Shown one piece after another: positions 8,411 through 16,573 of a DNA stretch of 64,000 nucleotides. Each line of letters opens with the position of its first letter. Within the stretch, counting starts at the first letter, position 1. This DNA comes from Meiothermus granaticius NBRC 107808. Its GTDB lineage: Bacteria > Deinococcota > Deinococci > Deinococcales > Thermaceae. The stretch lies in the NCBI RefSeq assembly GCF_003574355.1, contig NZ_QWLB01000010.1:16590-80589 (forward strand), read 5' to 3'. Made by a program: the position numbers and the translations under genes. The notes beneath the pieces are model-generated. The model was not told the origin of the DNA. It ran no database searches and saw only the letters and a list, made by a program, of their open reading frames with translations.

Positions 8411-9721
8411 GTGACCGCTCGCCCCAAAATTACCTTGATTGGCGCAGGCAGCGCGGTGTTTGCCCGCCAGATCGTGACCGACATCCTGAGCATCGAGGGG
8501 CTGCCCACAGGCCGATTCGCCTTGGTGGACCTCGACCCTGAACGGCTGGAGCTGGCCCGCCGGATCACCGAGCGGGTGATACAGCTCAAAGGGCGCGACT
8601 GGGAGGTGCAGGCCTCCACCGAACGGAAGGAAGTGCTGGCGGGAAGCGATTTTGTCATCAACACCATCGAGGTAGGGGGGCTCGAGAACGTCCGCTACGA
8701 CTACGAGATTCCGCTCAAATACGGCGTGGATCAGTGCATTGGCGATACCATCGGGCCGGGCGGCATTTTCAAGGCCCTGCGCACCGGGGCGGCCTGGCTC
8801 GAGATTTTGCGCGACATAGAACGGCTTTGCCCCCACGCGGTGGTGATGAACTACACCAACCCCATGAGCATCCTCACCCTGGTGGGCCTCGAGGCCACCC
8901 GGCTACAGGTGGTGGGGCTGTGCCACAGCGTGCAGGGCAGCTCGCAGCAACTGGCAGAGTACCTCCAGGTGCCCTACGAGCAGCTCGACTGGCGCTGTGC
9001 CGGGATCAACCACAACGCCTGGTTCACCCGCCTCGAGGTTGGCGGGGTAGACCAGTACCCCATCCTGCTGGAGCGCATCCAAGACCCCGCCCTCTACGAG
9101 CGCGACCCCATCCGCTTTGAGTGGGTCAAGCACTTCAGGGCATACCCCACCGAGTCCAGCGGTCATTTCTCCGAGTACAGCCCCTACTTCCGCAAACGCC
9201 CCGACCTGATCACTCGCTACACCCGCGCGGGGTACTTGGGCGAAAGCGGGTTCTACGCCAACCACTGGCCCCAGTGGCGCAAGGAGTCGGATGAATACAT
9301 TCGGGCCATGCTGAACGGCAGGGAAGAAATTCCGCTCGAGCGCAGCCCCGAGTACGCCGCCGACATCGTAGAAGCAAAGATGCTTAACCAAGCCAAGGTG
9401 ATTTACGGCAACGTCTTCAACCACGGCCTGATTGACAACCTCGGCCCGGGTTGTGTGGAGGTGCCTTGCCTGGTAGACCGCAAGGGCCTCCAGCCCACCC
9501 ACTTCGGCCCCCTGCCCGAGCACCTCGCCGCCCACAACCGCGCCCACATGGCGGTGCATGCCCTAATGGTGCAGGCCATCCTGGGCAAAAACCGCCAGGC
9601 CGCCAAATATGCCCTAATGCTGGACCCGCTGACCGCCGCGGTCTGCTCCCCTGCGGAAATTGATGCCCTGTTCGAGGAGATGTGGGCGGCGGAGGCAGGG
9701 TTTTTGGGGGCTTATGCATGA
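8411..9721 (+). CDS. GH4-family NAD-dependent alpha-glycosidase, MelA/AglA type
   Basis: A 436-residue family-4 glycoside hydrolase. The N-terminal Rossmann segment ITLIGAGSAVFARQIV binds NAD; NYTNPMS, LCHSVQGSSQQ and GINHNAW are family blocks. The Cys-His of CHSV binds the divalent metal and is typical of GH4 enzymes acting on non-phosphorylated alpha-glucosides or galactosides rather than 6-phospho-glycosides. GTG at 8411 follows GGGGAGGAAAC. The enzyme is cytoplasmic (no signal peptide). In this operon it would split imported alpha-linked oligomers, and its stop overlaps the next ATG (ATGA). Confidence 0.9.
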   Translation: MTARPKITLIGAGSAVFARQIVTDILSIEGLPTGRFALVDLDPERLELARRITERVIQLKGRDWEVQASTERKEVLAGSDFVINTIEVGGLENVRYDYEIPLKYGVDQCIGDTIGPGGIFKALRTGAAWLEILRDIERLCPHAVVMNYTNPMSILTLVGLEATRLQVVGLCHSVQGSSQQLAEYLQVPYEQLDWRCAGINHNAWFTRLEVGGVDQYPILLERIQDPALYERDPIRFEWVKHFRAYPTESSGHFSEYSPYFRKRPDLITRYTRAGYLGESGFYANHWPQWRKESDEYIRAMLNGREEIPLERSPEYAADIVEAKMLNQAKVIYGNVFNHGLIDNLGPGCVEVPCLVDRKGLQPTHFGPLPEHLAAHNRAHMAVHALMVQAILGKNRQAAKYALMLDPLTAAVCSPAEIDALFEEMWAAEAGFLGAYA

Positions 9722-10983
9722 ATAAACCCGTCAGCGTTTTGATTATCGGAGCGGGAAGCCGGGGGCAGATCTATGCCCAGTTCGCCCAGCAGTACCCCGA
9801 GCGAATGCGGGTGGTAGGGGTGGCGGAGCCCCGGGCCTTTCAGCGTGAGCAGATGGCCCAAACCTACGGCCTCCCCCCGGAGAACGTGTTCAGCGATTGG
9901 CGCGAGGTGGCCTCGAGGGGACGCCTGGCCGACGCGGTGGTGATCGCTACCCAAGACGCCCAGCACGTCGAACCGGTGGAGGCCCTGGCCCCCCAAGGCT
10001 ACGCGATCCTGCTGGAAAAGCCCATGGCCCCCGACCTTGAAGGCAGCCTGCGCATCGTCCGGGCGGTAGAGACCCACGGCAATCTCTTTGCGGTCTGTCA
10101 CGTGATGCGCTACACCCCCTACACCCAACTGCTCAAGCGGGTGCTGGACTCAGGGGCCATCGGAGAGATCGTGAGCGTGGAGCACCTGGAACCCGTAGGC
10201 TACTGGCACCAGGCCCACTCCTTCGTGCGCGGCAACTGGCGGCGCGAGGACCAATCCTCCTCGATGCTGCTGCAAAAGTCCTGCCACGACCTGGACTGGC
10301 TGCGCTACCTCCTGGGGCAAAGCTGCACCCGGATTTCCTCCTTTGGCTCACTCAAACACTTTCGCGCTGAGGAAAAGCCCGAAGGTGCTGCCGAACGCTG
10401 CCTGGACTGCTCGATAGAGCCCACCTGTCCCTACTCCGCCAAACGCATCTACGGGCGCCATCTGGCCAGCGGCTTCACGGGGTGGCCCCTCAATGTCCTG
10501 ACCCCTGAGCCCACCCCGGAGTCCGTTGCTCAAGCTCTGCGGGAAGGCCCGTATGGGCGCTGCGTCTACGCCTGCGACAACGATGTGGTGGATCATCAGG
10601 TGGTCAATATGGAGTTTGCCAAGGGGCAGACGGCCAGCTTCACCATGACCGCCTTTACCCAGATGCGCCCGCGCGAGACCCGGATCTTCGGCACTCGAGG
10701 GGAGCTGTATGGGGATGGGCGGCAGATTCGAGTCTACGACTTCCTTACCGAGACCACCCTCAGCCACGACAGCCAAGCCGCCACCGATGGCTCGATCCTC
10801 TCGGGGCACGGCGGGGGGGATTTCGCCCTGATGGAGCGCTTTATTGCCTCTGTGGCCACCGGGGATCCCAGCGGGATCCTCTCCGGAGCCCGGGAGTCTT
10901 TGGAAGGTCACCTCATGGTGTTTGCCGCGGAGCGGGCCCGCAAAGAAGGGCGGGTGGTGCGCCTGGAGGAGCTGGAAAGCTAA
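9718..10983 (+). CDS. Gfo/Idh/MocA-family oxidoreductase with Cys-rich insert
   Basis: A 421-residue NAD(P)-dependent oxidoreductase. VLIIGAGSRGQIYAQFA is the Rossmann motif and EKPMAPDLEGSLRI contains the family's EKP. The C-terminal half has an unusual Cys segment, ERCLDCSIEPTCPYSA (near residues 234-249), and a later CVYACDND, shared by one subgroup of the family; these may bind a metal or stabilise the fold. The start overlaps the GH4 stop. It likely oxidises or epimerises a sugar from the pathway and closes the operon: the next gene has its own -10 box. The exact substrate is unknown. Confidence 0.87.
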   Translation: MNKPVSVLIIGAGSRGQIYAQFAQQYPERMRVVGVAEPRAFQREQMAQTYGLPPENVFSDWREVASRGRLADAVVIATQDAQHVEPVEALAPQGYAILLEKPMAPDLEGSLRIVRAVETHGNLFAVCHVMRYTPYTQLLKRVLDSGAIGEIVSVEHLEPVGYWHQAHSFVRGNWRREDQSSSMLLQKSCHDLDWLRYLLGQSCTRISSFGSLKHFRAEEKPEGAAERCLDCSIEPTCPYSAKRIYGRHLASGFTGWPLNVLTPEPTPESVAQALREGPYGRCVYACDNDVVDHQVVNMEFAKGQTASFTMTAFTQMRPRETRIFGTRGELYGDGRQIRVYDFLTETTLSHDSQAATDGSILSGHGGGDFALMERFIASVATGDPSGILSGARESLEGHLMVFAAERARKEGRVVRLEELES

Positions 10984-11007
10984 AAGCCTGGCCTCCGCAG
11001 AAGCCGC

Positions 11008-11013
11008 AATAAT
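11008..11013 (+). promoter_or_regulatory. -10 element, leaderless promoter of TRIC-type gene
   Basis: AATAAT ends six bases before ATG 11020; no ribosome-binding site is present. It marks the end of the preceding operon. Confidence 0.45.
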
Positions 11014-11019
11014 GCTGGT

Positions 11020-11643
11020 ATGAATTACCCTCAGTTCCTCGAGCTCCTGGGGTGGTTGGCCACTCTGACCTTCGCCACCTCAGGGGCGCTGCTGGCGGTG
11101 CAGAAGCGCTTTGATCTGGTGGGGATCTTTGTGCTGGCTGGGGTCACCGCGGTGGGAGGGGGCTCGATCCGCGACCTCTTGGTGGGCTCCCTGCCCCCTC
11201 AAGTGTTTCGCAACGAATCGGTCATCTGGGCGGTGCTGCTGATCTCGCTTTTGGTATGGCGCTTTTATGGTCGGGTTTCCCGTTTAGATCGCCCGATCTA
11301 CTACCTCGATACGGTGGGGTTGGGGCTCTTCGCAGCCCTGGGGGCGGAGCGCGGCCTGACCTTTGGTTTGGGATTCTGGGGGTGCATTTTTGCCGGGACG
11401 GTCTCGGGAGTAGGGGGAGGCATACTGCGCGACGTTTTGGCCGGGGAGGTACCGGGGGTGTTTTACCGTAACCGCGATCTCTACGCCTCGGCCGCTTCGG
11501 CAGGGGCCCTGGTGGTGTTTATCATCTACAAGTTCTTCCCCTCCCTCGCGGCGTTGGCCCTCCTATTGGGGGCCACCACGACCATTGCCCTCAGGCTCAG
11601 CAGCCGGTGGCTGGGGCTGCGGCTGCCCACCCCAAAACCCTAG
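11020..11643 (+). CDS. TRIC/UPF0126-family membrane protein (YicG-like)
   Basis: A 207-residue protein with about seven hydrophobic segments and two internal repeats, each with a glycine-rich signature (GVTAVGGGSIRDLLVG near residue 40 and GTVSGVGGGILRDVLAG near 126). This is the trimeric intracellular cation-channel family (YicG/UPF0126). Structures of bacterial homologues show trimers that conduct potassium; the physiological role in bacteria is not settled. It is transcribed toward the pcrA gene, with only 23 bp between their ends and no clear hairpin. Confidence 0.88.
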   Translation: MNYPQFLELLGWLATLTFATSGALLAVQKRFDLVGIFVLAGVTAVGGGSIRDLLVGSLPPQVFRNESVIWAVLLISLLVWRFYGRVSRLDRPIYYLDTVGLGLFAALGAERGLTFGLGFWGCIFAGTVSGVGGGILRDVLAGEVPGVFYRNRDLYASAASAGALVVFIIYKFFPSLAALALLLGATTTIALRLSSRWLGLRLPTPKP

Positions 11644-11666
11644 CCTTCCCGCTCGAGCCCCCCGCG

Positions 11667-13808
11667 TCAGTCTATCTTCTCGAGCCCAGCAAACTTGAGG
11701 GCCAGTTTTTTGAGGCCCAGCCCAGGGAACATCACCGTAACCTCCCCCCCGAGAGCCGCGACCACGGTGCCCTGCCCAAAGCGGGGATGCCGCACCCGCT
11801 CCCCCCCCCTAAACTCGCCGAGTGAGGGCTTGGGCTTGGGCTCAGGGCGAGTATAGGCCATTACCGGAACCGCAGTGTCTCCAAAGGCTCCTATCTCCTT
11901 GAGCAGTTCCGGCGGCACTTCCTCCAAAAAGCGGCTGGGACGGCTGTATTCGCGCTTGCCGTAGGTCTCGCGCTCCTCGGCATAGGAGAGGTAGAGCTTC
12001 TCCTGGGCCCGGGTGATCCCTACATAGAACAGGCGGCGTTCCTCCTCCAAATCCTCGAGGCGACTCAGGCTGTTGCGGTGGGGCAGCAGGTTCTCCTCCA
12101 GCCCGACCAGGAACACCGTGGGAAACTCGAGGCCTTTGGCGTTGTGCAGGGTCATCAGGGTGACCGAGGCCTCGGGTGGGGCCTCGCCCTTCTGGGGCTC
12201 CTCGGCCTTAGCGGTAAGGGCCACCGAGTCTAGGAAGTCCGAGAGCGAACCGCCTTCCTCCTCCTCCCAGTCACGCGCAGCCCGCAGCAACTCCTCGATG
12301 TTCTGCAAGCGTTCTTCCCCATCGGTTTCCTGCTTCAAGGCCTCACGGAAACCGGTAGCATCCAGCACCCGCTCAAAAAACTCCGCCGGCCCGGTCTCAA
12401 AAGCGGCCTCGAGCAGCTCCTCGAGAAGCTCCACAAAAGCCTGTACCGGCTGAGGCCTCGAGAGCAGCCCCTCGGCCTGACGCAGCACCTCGAACAGGCT
12501 CTGCCCCGTGCGCTGGGCTTGCTCGACCAGCTTGCCCACCGTGCTGGCCCCAATGCCTCGAGCCGGGGTGTTGAGGATACGGCGCAGGTTAATGCCATCC
12601 AGCGGGTTGACCGCCACCCGCCCATAAGCCAGCAGGTCTTTGACCTCCCGCCGCTCGAAAAACCCCACCGCCCCCACCAGCCGCACCGGAACCCCACCCC
12701 GCCGTAGGTGCTCCTCCAGCAAGCGGGACTGGGCATTGGTGCGGTAGAGCACCGCGATCTGGCCATACTGCCCCAGCTTGACGATCTCCCGGGCCACAAA
12801 GGCAGCCTCCTCCCGGGCGTTGGGGGCGCGGTAAAGCCGCACCGGCTCACCCCCGGCCTTCACCGAGCGCAGGGTTTTTTCCAGGCGCAGGGCGTTCTTC
12901 TCGATGACCGCATTGGCCACCTGGAGGATGGACTCGGTCGAACGGTAGTTTTCCTCGAGCCGAAACACTTTGGCCCCAGGGTAGTCCTTGGTGAAATCCA
13001 GAATGTTGTGGATATCGGCGTTGCGAAAACCATAGATGCTCTGATCGGGGTCGCCCACCACCATCAGGTTGGGCCCCGTTCCCCCCTCAGCCAAACCAGC
13101 TAGAAGCCGGGTCAGCCTATACTGCACCGGGTTGGTGTCCTGGTACTCATCCACGTGAATGAAGCGGGCCCGCTGGCGAATTTTGGCCAGGACACCGGGC
13201 TGCTCCTCGAACAGCTGAATGCTCAAGAGCAGCAGGTCGTTGAAATCCACCGCACCCTGGGCCCGCATCCCGGCCTGGTATTTGCGGTAGACCTCCCCCG
13301 CAAGCTCCTTGGGCACCCCCCCGATAAACTCCGGGGCTTCGCGCAGAAACTCGGAGAGCCCCCTCCCCTGGTTTTTGATCCGGTCGAGCATGGCCCGAAA
13401 TGGACCGGGCTTGGCCTCGAGGCCTAGCTCCTTCAGGATTTCCTTGAGCAGGGTGGTCTGGTCGTCGTCGTCATACACCACAAATCCCGATTTGAGCCCC
13501 ACGTACTCGCCGTACACCCGCAAAATGCGCAGCGCCGCCGAGTGAAAGGTAGAAACCCATAGGTCGCTGGCCGAGCCCCCCACCATCCTGGCCAGCCGCT
13601 CCTTCATCTCCCCTGCGGCCTTGTTGGTGAAGGTCACGGCTAAAACTTCCCCAGGGTACACCCGCCGCTCGCGCAACAAATAGGCGATGCGGTGCACCAC
13701 CGTGCGGGTTTTACCTGAACCTGCGCCCGCCACCACCAGCGCCGGGCCTTCGTAGTGTTGGACGGCTTCTTGTTGGGCCGGGTTGAGCGAGGAGAGCAGG
13801 TCATCCAT
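11667..13808 (-). CDS. pcrA: UvrD/PcrA-type DNA helicase
   Basis: A 713-residue superfamily-1A helicase that unwinds DNA 3'-5' in repair and replication restart. Motif I is VVAGAGSGKTRTVVHRIAYL, motif Ia TFTNKAAGEM, motif II VDEYQDTNPVQYRL, motif III GDPDQSIYGFRNA, motif IV RLEENYRST, and motifs V-VI TLHNAKGLEF and VGITRAQEKLYLSYA. The C-terminal GERVRHPRFGQGTVVAA stretch is the PcrA Tudor-like domain that can contact RNA polymerase. I start at ATG 13808 (MDDLLSSLNPAQ), not ten codons upstream. TAGACT at 13819-13824 on the same strand, ten bases before the ATG, may be its own -10. It lies just downstream of the Lpt-like genes. Confidence 0.95.
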   Translation of the reverse strand: MDDLLSSLNPAQQEAVQHYEGPALVVAGAGSGKTRTVVHRIAYLLRERRVYPGEVLAVTFTNKAAGEMKERLARMVGGSASDLWVSTFHSAALRILRVYGEYVGLKSGFVVYDDDDQTTLLKEILKELGLEAKPGPFRAMLDRIKNQGRGLSEFLREAPEFIGGVPKELAGEVYRKYQAGMRAQGAVDFNDLLLLSIQLFEEQPGVLAKIRQRARFIHVDEYQDTNPVQYRLTRLLAGLAEGGTGPNLMVVGDPDQSIYGFRNADIHNILDFTKDYPGAKVFRLEENYRSTESILQVANAVIEKNALRLEKTLRSVKAGGEPVRLYRAPNAREEAAFVAREIVKLGQYGQIAVLYRTNAQSRLLEEHLRRGGVPVRLVGAVGFFERREVKDLLAYGRVAVNPLDGINLRRILNTPARGIGASTVGKLVEQAQRTGQSLFEVLRQAEGLLSRPQPVQAFVELLEELLEAAFETGPAEFFERVLDATGFREALKQETDGEERLQNIEELLRAARDWEEEEGGSLSDFLDSVALTAKAEEPQKGEAPPEASVTLMTLHNAKGLEFPTVFLVGLEENLLPHRNSLSRLEDLEEERRLFYVGITRAQEKLYLSYAEERETYGKREYSRPSRFLEEVPPELLKEIGAFGDTAVPVMAYTRPEPKPKPSLGEFRGGERVRHPRFGQGTVVAALGGEVTVMFPGLGLKKLALKFAGLEKID

Positions 13809-13858
13809 TCGAAGGCCGAGTCTAACACCCCGGCCCAACCAGATGGGTGAGGGGCTTC

Positions 13859-14905
13859 CTATTGATCGTTGAACTCACTACCGGCAGGCTGCTCCACCAC
13901 CACATCCCCCGTGTCGAGGTTGTAGCGAATGCGGCGTCCCTTGGCCGTACCGTTTTTGTCGGTGCTGACCACCGGGTCTTTGTCGCTGCCAAAGAGGTAG
14001 GCCACCCCGTCTTTTTCCCGCACCAAGGCCGAGCTGGCCAGGGTGGTGCGCCCGTTTTGCTCGAGCTTGATCTCACCAAACATCCTCAGGGTCTCGTCGT
14101 CCACGTTGTACACCATCCGCTGCGACTGGCCCTTGAGGGGTTTGTCTCCGCTGCGGGAAATCTCGTTGGGGCCGAGGATACTGGCCTCACCGGTGTCATT
14201 GTCGTACTCGAGACGGCTGCCATAAACGGTGCTCTTGCCCTGGCGCACCTCTACCGCCTTGGGGGCGGCCTTGGGCTGGATCTCGAGGCGGTCCTCGGCT
14301 TCGTTATAGCTGGCCGAACCCCCATCGAGCTGCACGGTCTCGCCCCCGTCCTTGATCTTCTCCACCAGGGCCAGGGCTCCGAATGCCTGGGCATCCTTAC
14401 CGAAGCGCACATTGACCCGGAAGGGAGCCGGGTCATAGAACACGAAGCGCTGGAGCACCGCCCCTTTGCGCTCCCCGGCATACACCCGCCGGGCCAAGGG
14501 GGTTTGGTCGGGGTGGTCCTCGTCCTTGACATACTCCACCGTGACCCCCTCTCCTACCTTGAGCCCCTTGGCCATCTGGGTGGTGTCGTTCATGCGGACA
14601 GCCTTCCCCCCAACCATCAAAGGATCGAGCTGCTCTAGCTTGCCCACGATCAGATCGCGCTCCTCGATCTGGCTCACGCCCTGGTCGTCCGGGCTGGTCT
14701 TGATGGCGGTGATGGTCTTACCTTTGCGCTCGAGGGTGGCTGTGGGAGCAAAGGGGTCAAGGGTGTCCTGGCCCTGGTCTGGGGGTGGGCCGGCCTGCTG
14801 GGCCCATACCCACATCAACAGCAGCGAGCCCAAGGCCAGAGCACGGGCCGGAAAGAGCCAAGCCCTGGCCCCCCGCTTCTCCCCCCCGGCTTTCTGCTGC
14901 TGCAT
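13859..14905 (-). CDS. LptA/OstA-domain periplasmic protein (second copy)
   Basis: A 348-residue protein with an N-terminal signal or anchor (basic stretch GEKRGAR, then ALALGSLLLMWVWAQ) and beta-strand-rich OstA-type repeats: GSRLEYDNDTGEASILGPN, RMVYNVDDETLRMFGEIKL, GRRIRYNLDTGDVVVEQPA. In LPS-making bacteria such beta-jellyroll proteins bridge the periplasm and carry lipid to the outer membrane. Thermus-type cells have an outer envelope but no classic LPS, so the cargo here is unknown. The ATG at 14905 was chosen because upstream sequence is the end of the preceding gene. It is third in the LptC-LptA-LptA run. Confidence 0.7.
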   Translation of the reverse strand: MQQQKAGGEKRGARAWLFPARALALGSLLLMWVWAQQAGPPPDQGQDTLDPFAPTATLERKGKTITAIKTSPDDQGVSQIEERDLIVGKLEQLDPLMVGGKAVRMNDTTQMAKGLKVGEGVTVEYVKDEDHPDQTPLARRVYAGERKGAVLQRFVFYDPAPFRVNVRFGKDAQAFGALALVEKIKDGGETVQLDGGSASYNEAEDRLEIQPKAAPKAVEVRQGKSTVYGSRLEYDNDTGEASILGPNEISRSGDKPLKGQSQRMVYNVDDETLRMFGEIKLEQNGRTTLASSALVREKDGVAYLFGSDKDPVVSTDKNGTAKGRRIRYNLDTGDVVVEQPAGSEFNDQ

Positions 14906-14918
14906 TTCTGGACCCTGT

Positions 14919-15821
14919 TCAGCTCCCAGCCTTTTTGAAATCCGCCTCAGGCAACTTAAACGGCTGGTTGTATAGCTGCACCCGCTTGTTGTTGACATTC
15001 TGCTTGAGCGTGCCGCTGCTGAGGGTGGCGCCATCCTTTTTGTTCACGCTCTTGGCCGGGAGGCCCTTAGCCCGGTCCCCCAGGATGATGGCCTCGCCGG
15101 TGTTGTCGTCATAGTAAAGGCTGGCCCCCGTGGTGGTGATGTCCCCGTCGATCAGGGTCACACCACCGGTAGCGATCAGGCGCTTGGCCTCGGTCAGGCT
15201 GCGAATTTCCTTGCCCTGAATGATCAGATCCCCGTTATCGCGCTTGCGGGTCAATACCACCTGGTTCTCGTCGGTGAAGATGGCCAGCCCCCGGTCCTCC
15301 TCGTAGTACACGGTTTGGGATCTCCCCTCCTGGCGCCCATTCTTAAGGCTAACCCCCCCCTCGCTGGTAGAGATGTTGGTGTCCACCTCAAAGGTCATGC
15401 GGGGAGCCACCACGTCCACAGGGTCGCTTTTGGAGTCTTTGGGGTCTTGGTGCATCTTGGCCCCCCCTTCCAGCACCCCTTTCCCTGTGGCTTCAGAGTA
15501 GACCAGTTTAGGGCCGGTGGCGGTCATCCGATCGCGCTTGACGGTGACGCTGTTTTCAAAGGTGGCCACTCGAGCCCCCTCAGCGGCCTGCATGCTCTTG
15601 CCTGGCGGTGCGCTCAGGGTGGCCTTGAGGGCGACAATCTGTAGGTCCTTGACCTTGCCCACCAACGAACCCACCTTGGTGGCCTCGTAAACCCAAGGGC
15701 CGTTGGTCAGGTCCCCGGTACGCCGCGCCGAGGCATCGGGGCTTTCAATGGTGATCACGCGTTCTTTGGTGCTTGCGGCCAGAGCCACCGCACAAAACAC
15801 AAGCAGAGCGACACGCTTCAT
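14919..15821 (-). CDS. LptA/OstA-domain periplasmic protein (first copy)
   Basis: A 300-residue secreted protein. The signal peptide is MKRVALLVFCAVALAAS. The body has OstA-like repeats: KLVYSEATGKGVLEGGAKM, QTVYYEEDRGLAIFTDENQ and ASLYYDDNTGEAIILGDRA, the LptA beta-taco pattern in which each unit ends in a turn around a Gly. Its ATG overlaps the stop of the LptC-like gene (ATGA) with AGGAGG upstream. It has the same architecture as the next gene, so the two are probably an internal duplication. Role inferred from family: periplasmic lipid or glycolipid bridge. Confidence 0.75.
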   Translation of the reverse strand: MKRVALLVFCAVALAASTKERVITIESPDASARRTGDLTNGPWVYEATKVGSLVGKVKDLQIVALKATLSAPPGKSMQAAEGARVATFENSVTVKRDRMTATGPKLVYSEATGKGVLEGGAKMHQDPKDSKSDPVDVVAPRMTFEVDTNISTSEGGVSLKNGRQEGRSQTVYYEEDRGLAIFTDENQVVLTRKRDNGDLIIQGKEIRSLTEAKRLIATGGVTLIDGDITTTGASLYYDDNTGEAIILGDRAKGLPAKSVNKKDGATLSSGTLKQNVNNKRVQLYNQPFKLPEADFKKAGS

Positions 15822-16387
15822 TGGCTTCCTCCTTGGATGGTGCAGGGCTGAGGCTCCCCACCGGTGATAAAGGTCTCCTTGCGCACATTCCAGCTGGGGT
15901 TTTGAATCCCGAAGTCGCTGGTGAAATTCACCCCATCCACCTGGATGGTGGGCGAGGTGATGAGCACCGAGGGGGCTTTAAACCCCTGGCGCTGGTCAAT
16001 GGTCACTGGGGACTGGCCCGCGGCCCCTAGCTGAACGCTATAGCACCCCTTGAGGATCTCCACCTTGGCATAGGGCAGGCGCAGGTTGTCCTGGCGGTCA
16101 ATGGTCACCACCGGGGCAAAGAGGCGCAGCTCGAGGGTGTTCTCCACATAGCGCTGGCCAGTTTGCAGCCCGCTGACCCTGGCCTCCCGCGTACCAGGGT
16201 CCTGCTCCACCTCCGCCGCCGAAAACTCCCAGCGGGCTTTGGGGTCTTGTTCGGGGTAAAGGGTGAGATGAACATTCTCGAGCCGCACCCCCTGGGGTGG
16301 GGTTGGTGGAGGGGGGACCGGGCGGGTGACCAAGAACACCGAGAGGGCTACGATGACGGCAAGGGCGATGAGGGCGGTGCGAACCAC
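15818..16387 (-). CDS. LptC-like membrane-anchored protein
   Basis: A 189-residue protein with one N-terminal transmembrane anchor (ALIALAVIVALSVFLVTR) and a Pro-rich linker (PVPPPPTPPQG), followed by a beta-rich domain. That arrangement, and the position directly before two LptA-like genes, fits LptC: an inner-membrane protein that hands lipid from an LptBFG transporter to LptA. LptB, LptF, LptG and LptD are not in the window. GTG at 16387 is six bases behind TAGGCT, so the message is probably leaderless. Sequence similarity to LptC alone is modest; context carries part of the call. Confidence 0.65.
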   Translation of the reverse strand: MVRTALIALAVIVALSVFLVTRPVPPPPTPPQGVRLENVHLTLYPEQDPKARWEFSAAEVEQDPGTREARVSGLQTGQRYVENTLELRLFAPVVTIDRQDNLRLPYAKVEILKGCYSVQLGAAGQSPVTIDQRQGFKAPSVLITSPTIQVDGVNFTSDFGIQNPSWNVRKETFITGGEPQPCTIQGGSQ

Positions 16388-16393
16388 GGTAGA

Positions 16394-16399
16394 AGCCTA
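16394..16399 (-). promoter_or_regulatory. -10 element, leaderless promoter of lptC-like operon
   Basis: On the minus strand TAGGCT is followed by six bases and the GTG start at 16387. The 185 bp back to the FemAB-like gene hold no gene that I can see. Confidence 0.45.
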
Positions 16400-16573
16400 G
16401 GGTTTGGGGCGCTTAGAAGGGTGAAGCGAGGGGCAGTCCCCAAAGAACCCCTCTAGGAAAGCCCTCTCCAGCGCTCAGGGTACATCCTGGAGGCTGCTCG
16501 AGCGGTGCATTTTACCCTGGGCTAACGCGGCCATAATCCAAAAGCAGCCCCCCGCGCCAGGCCCATCCGGAGC

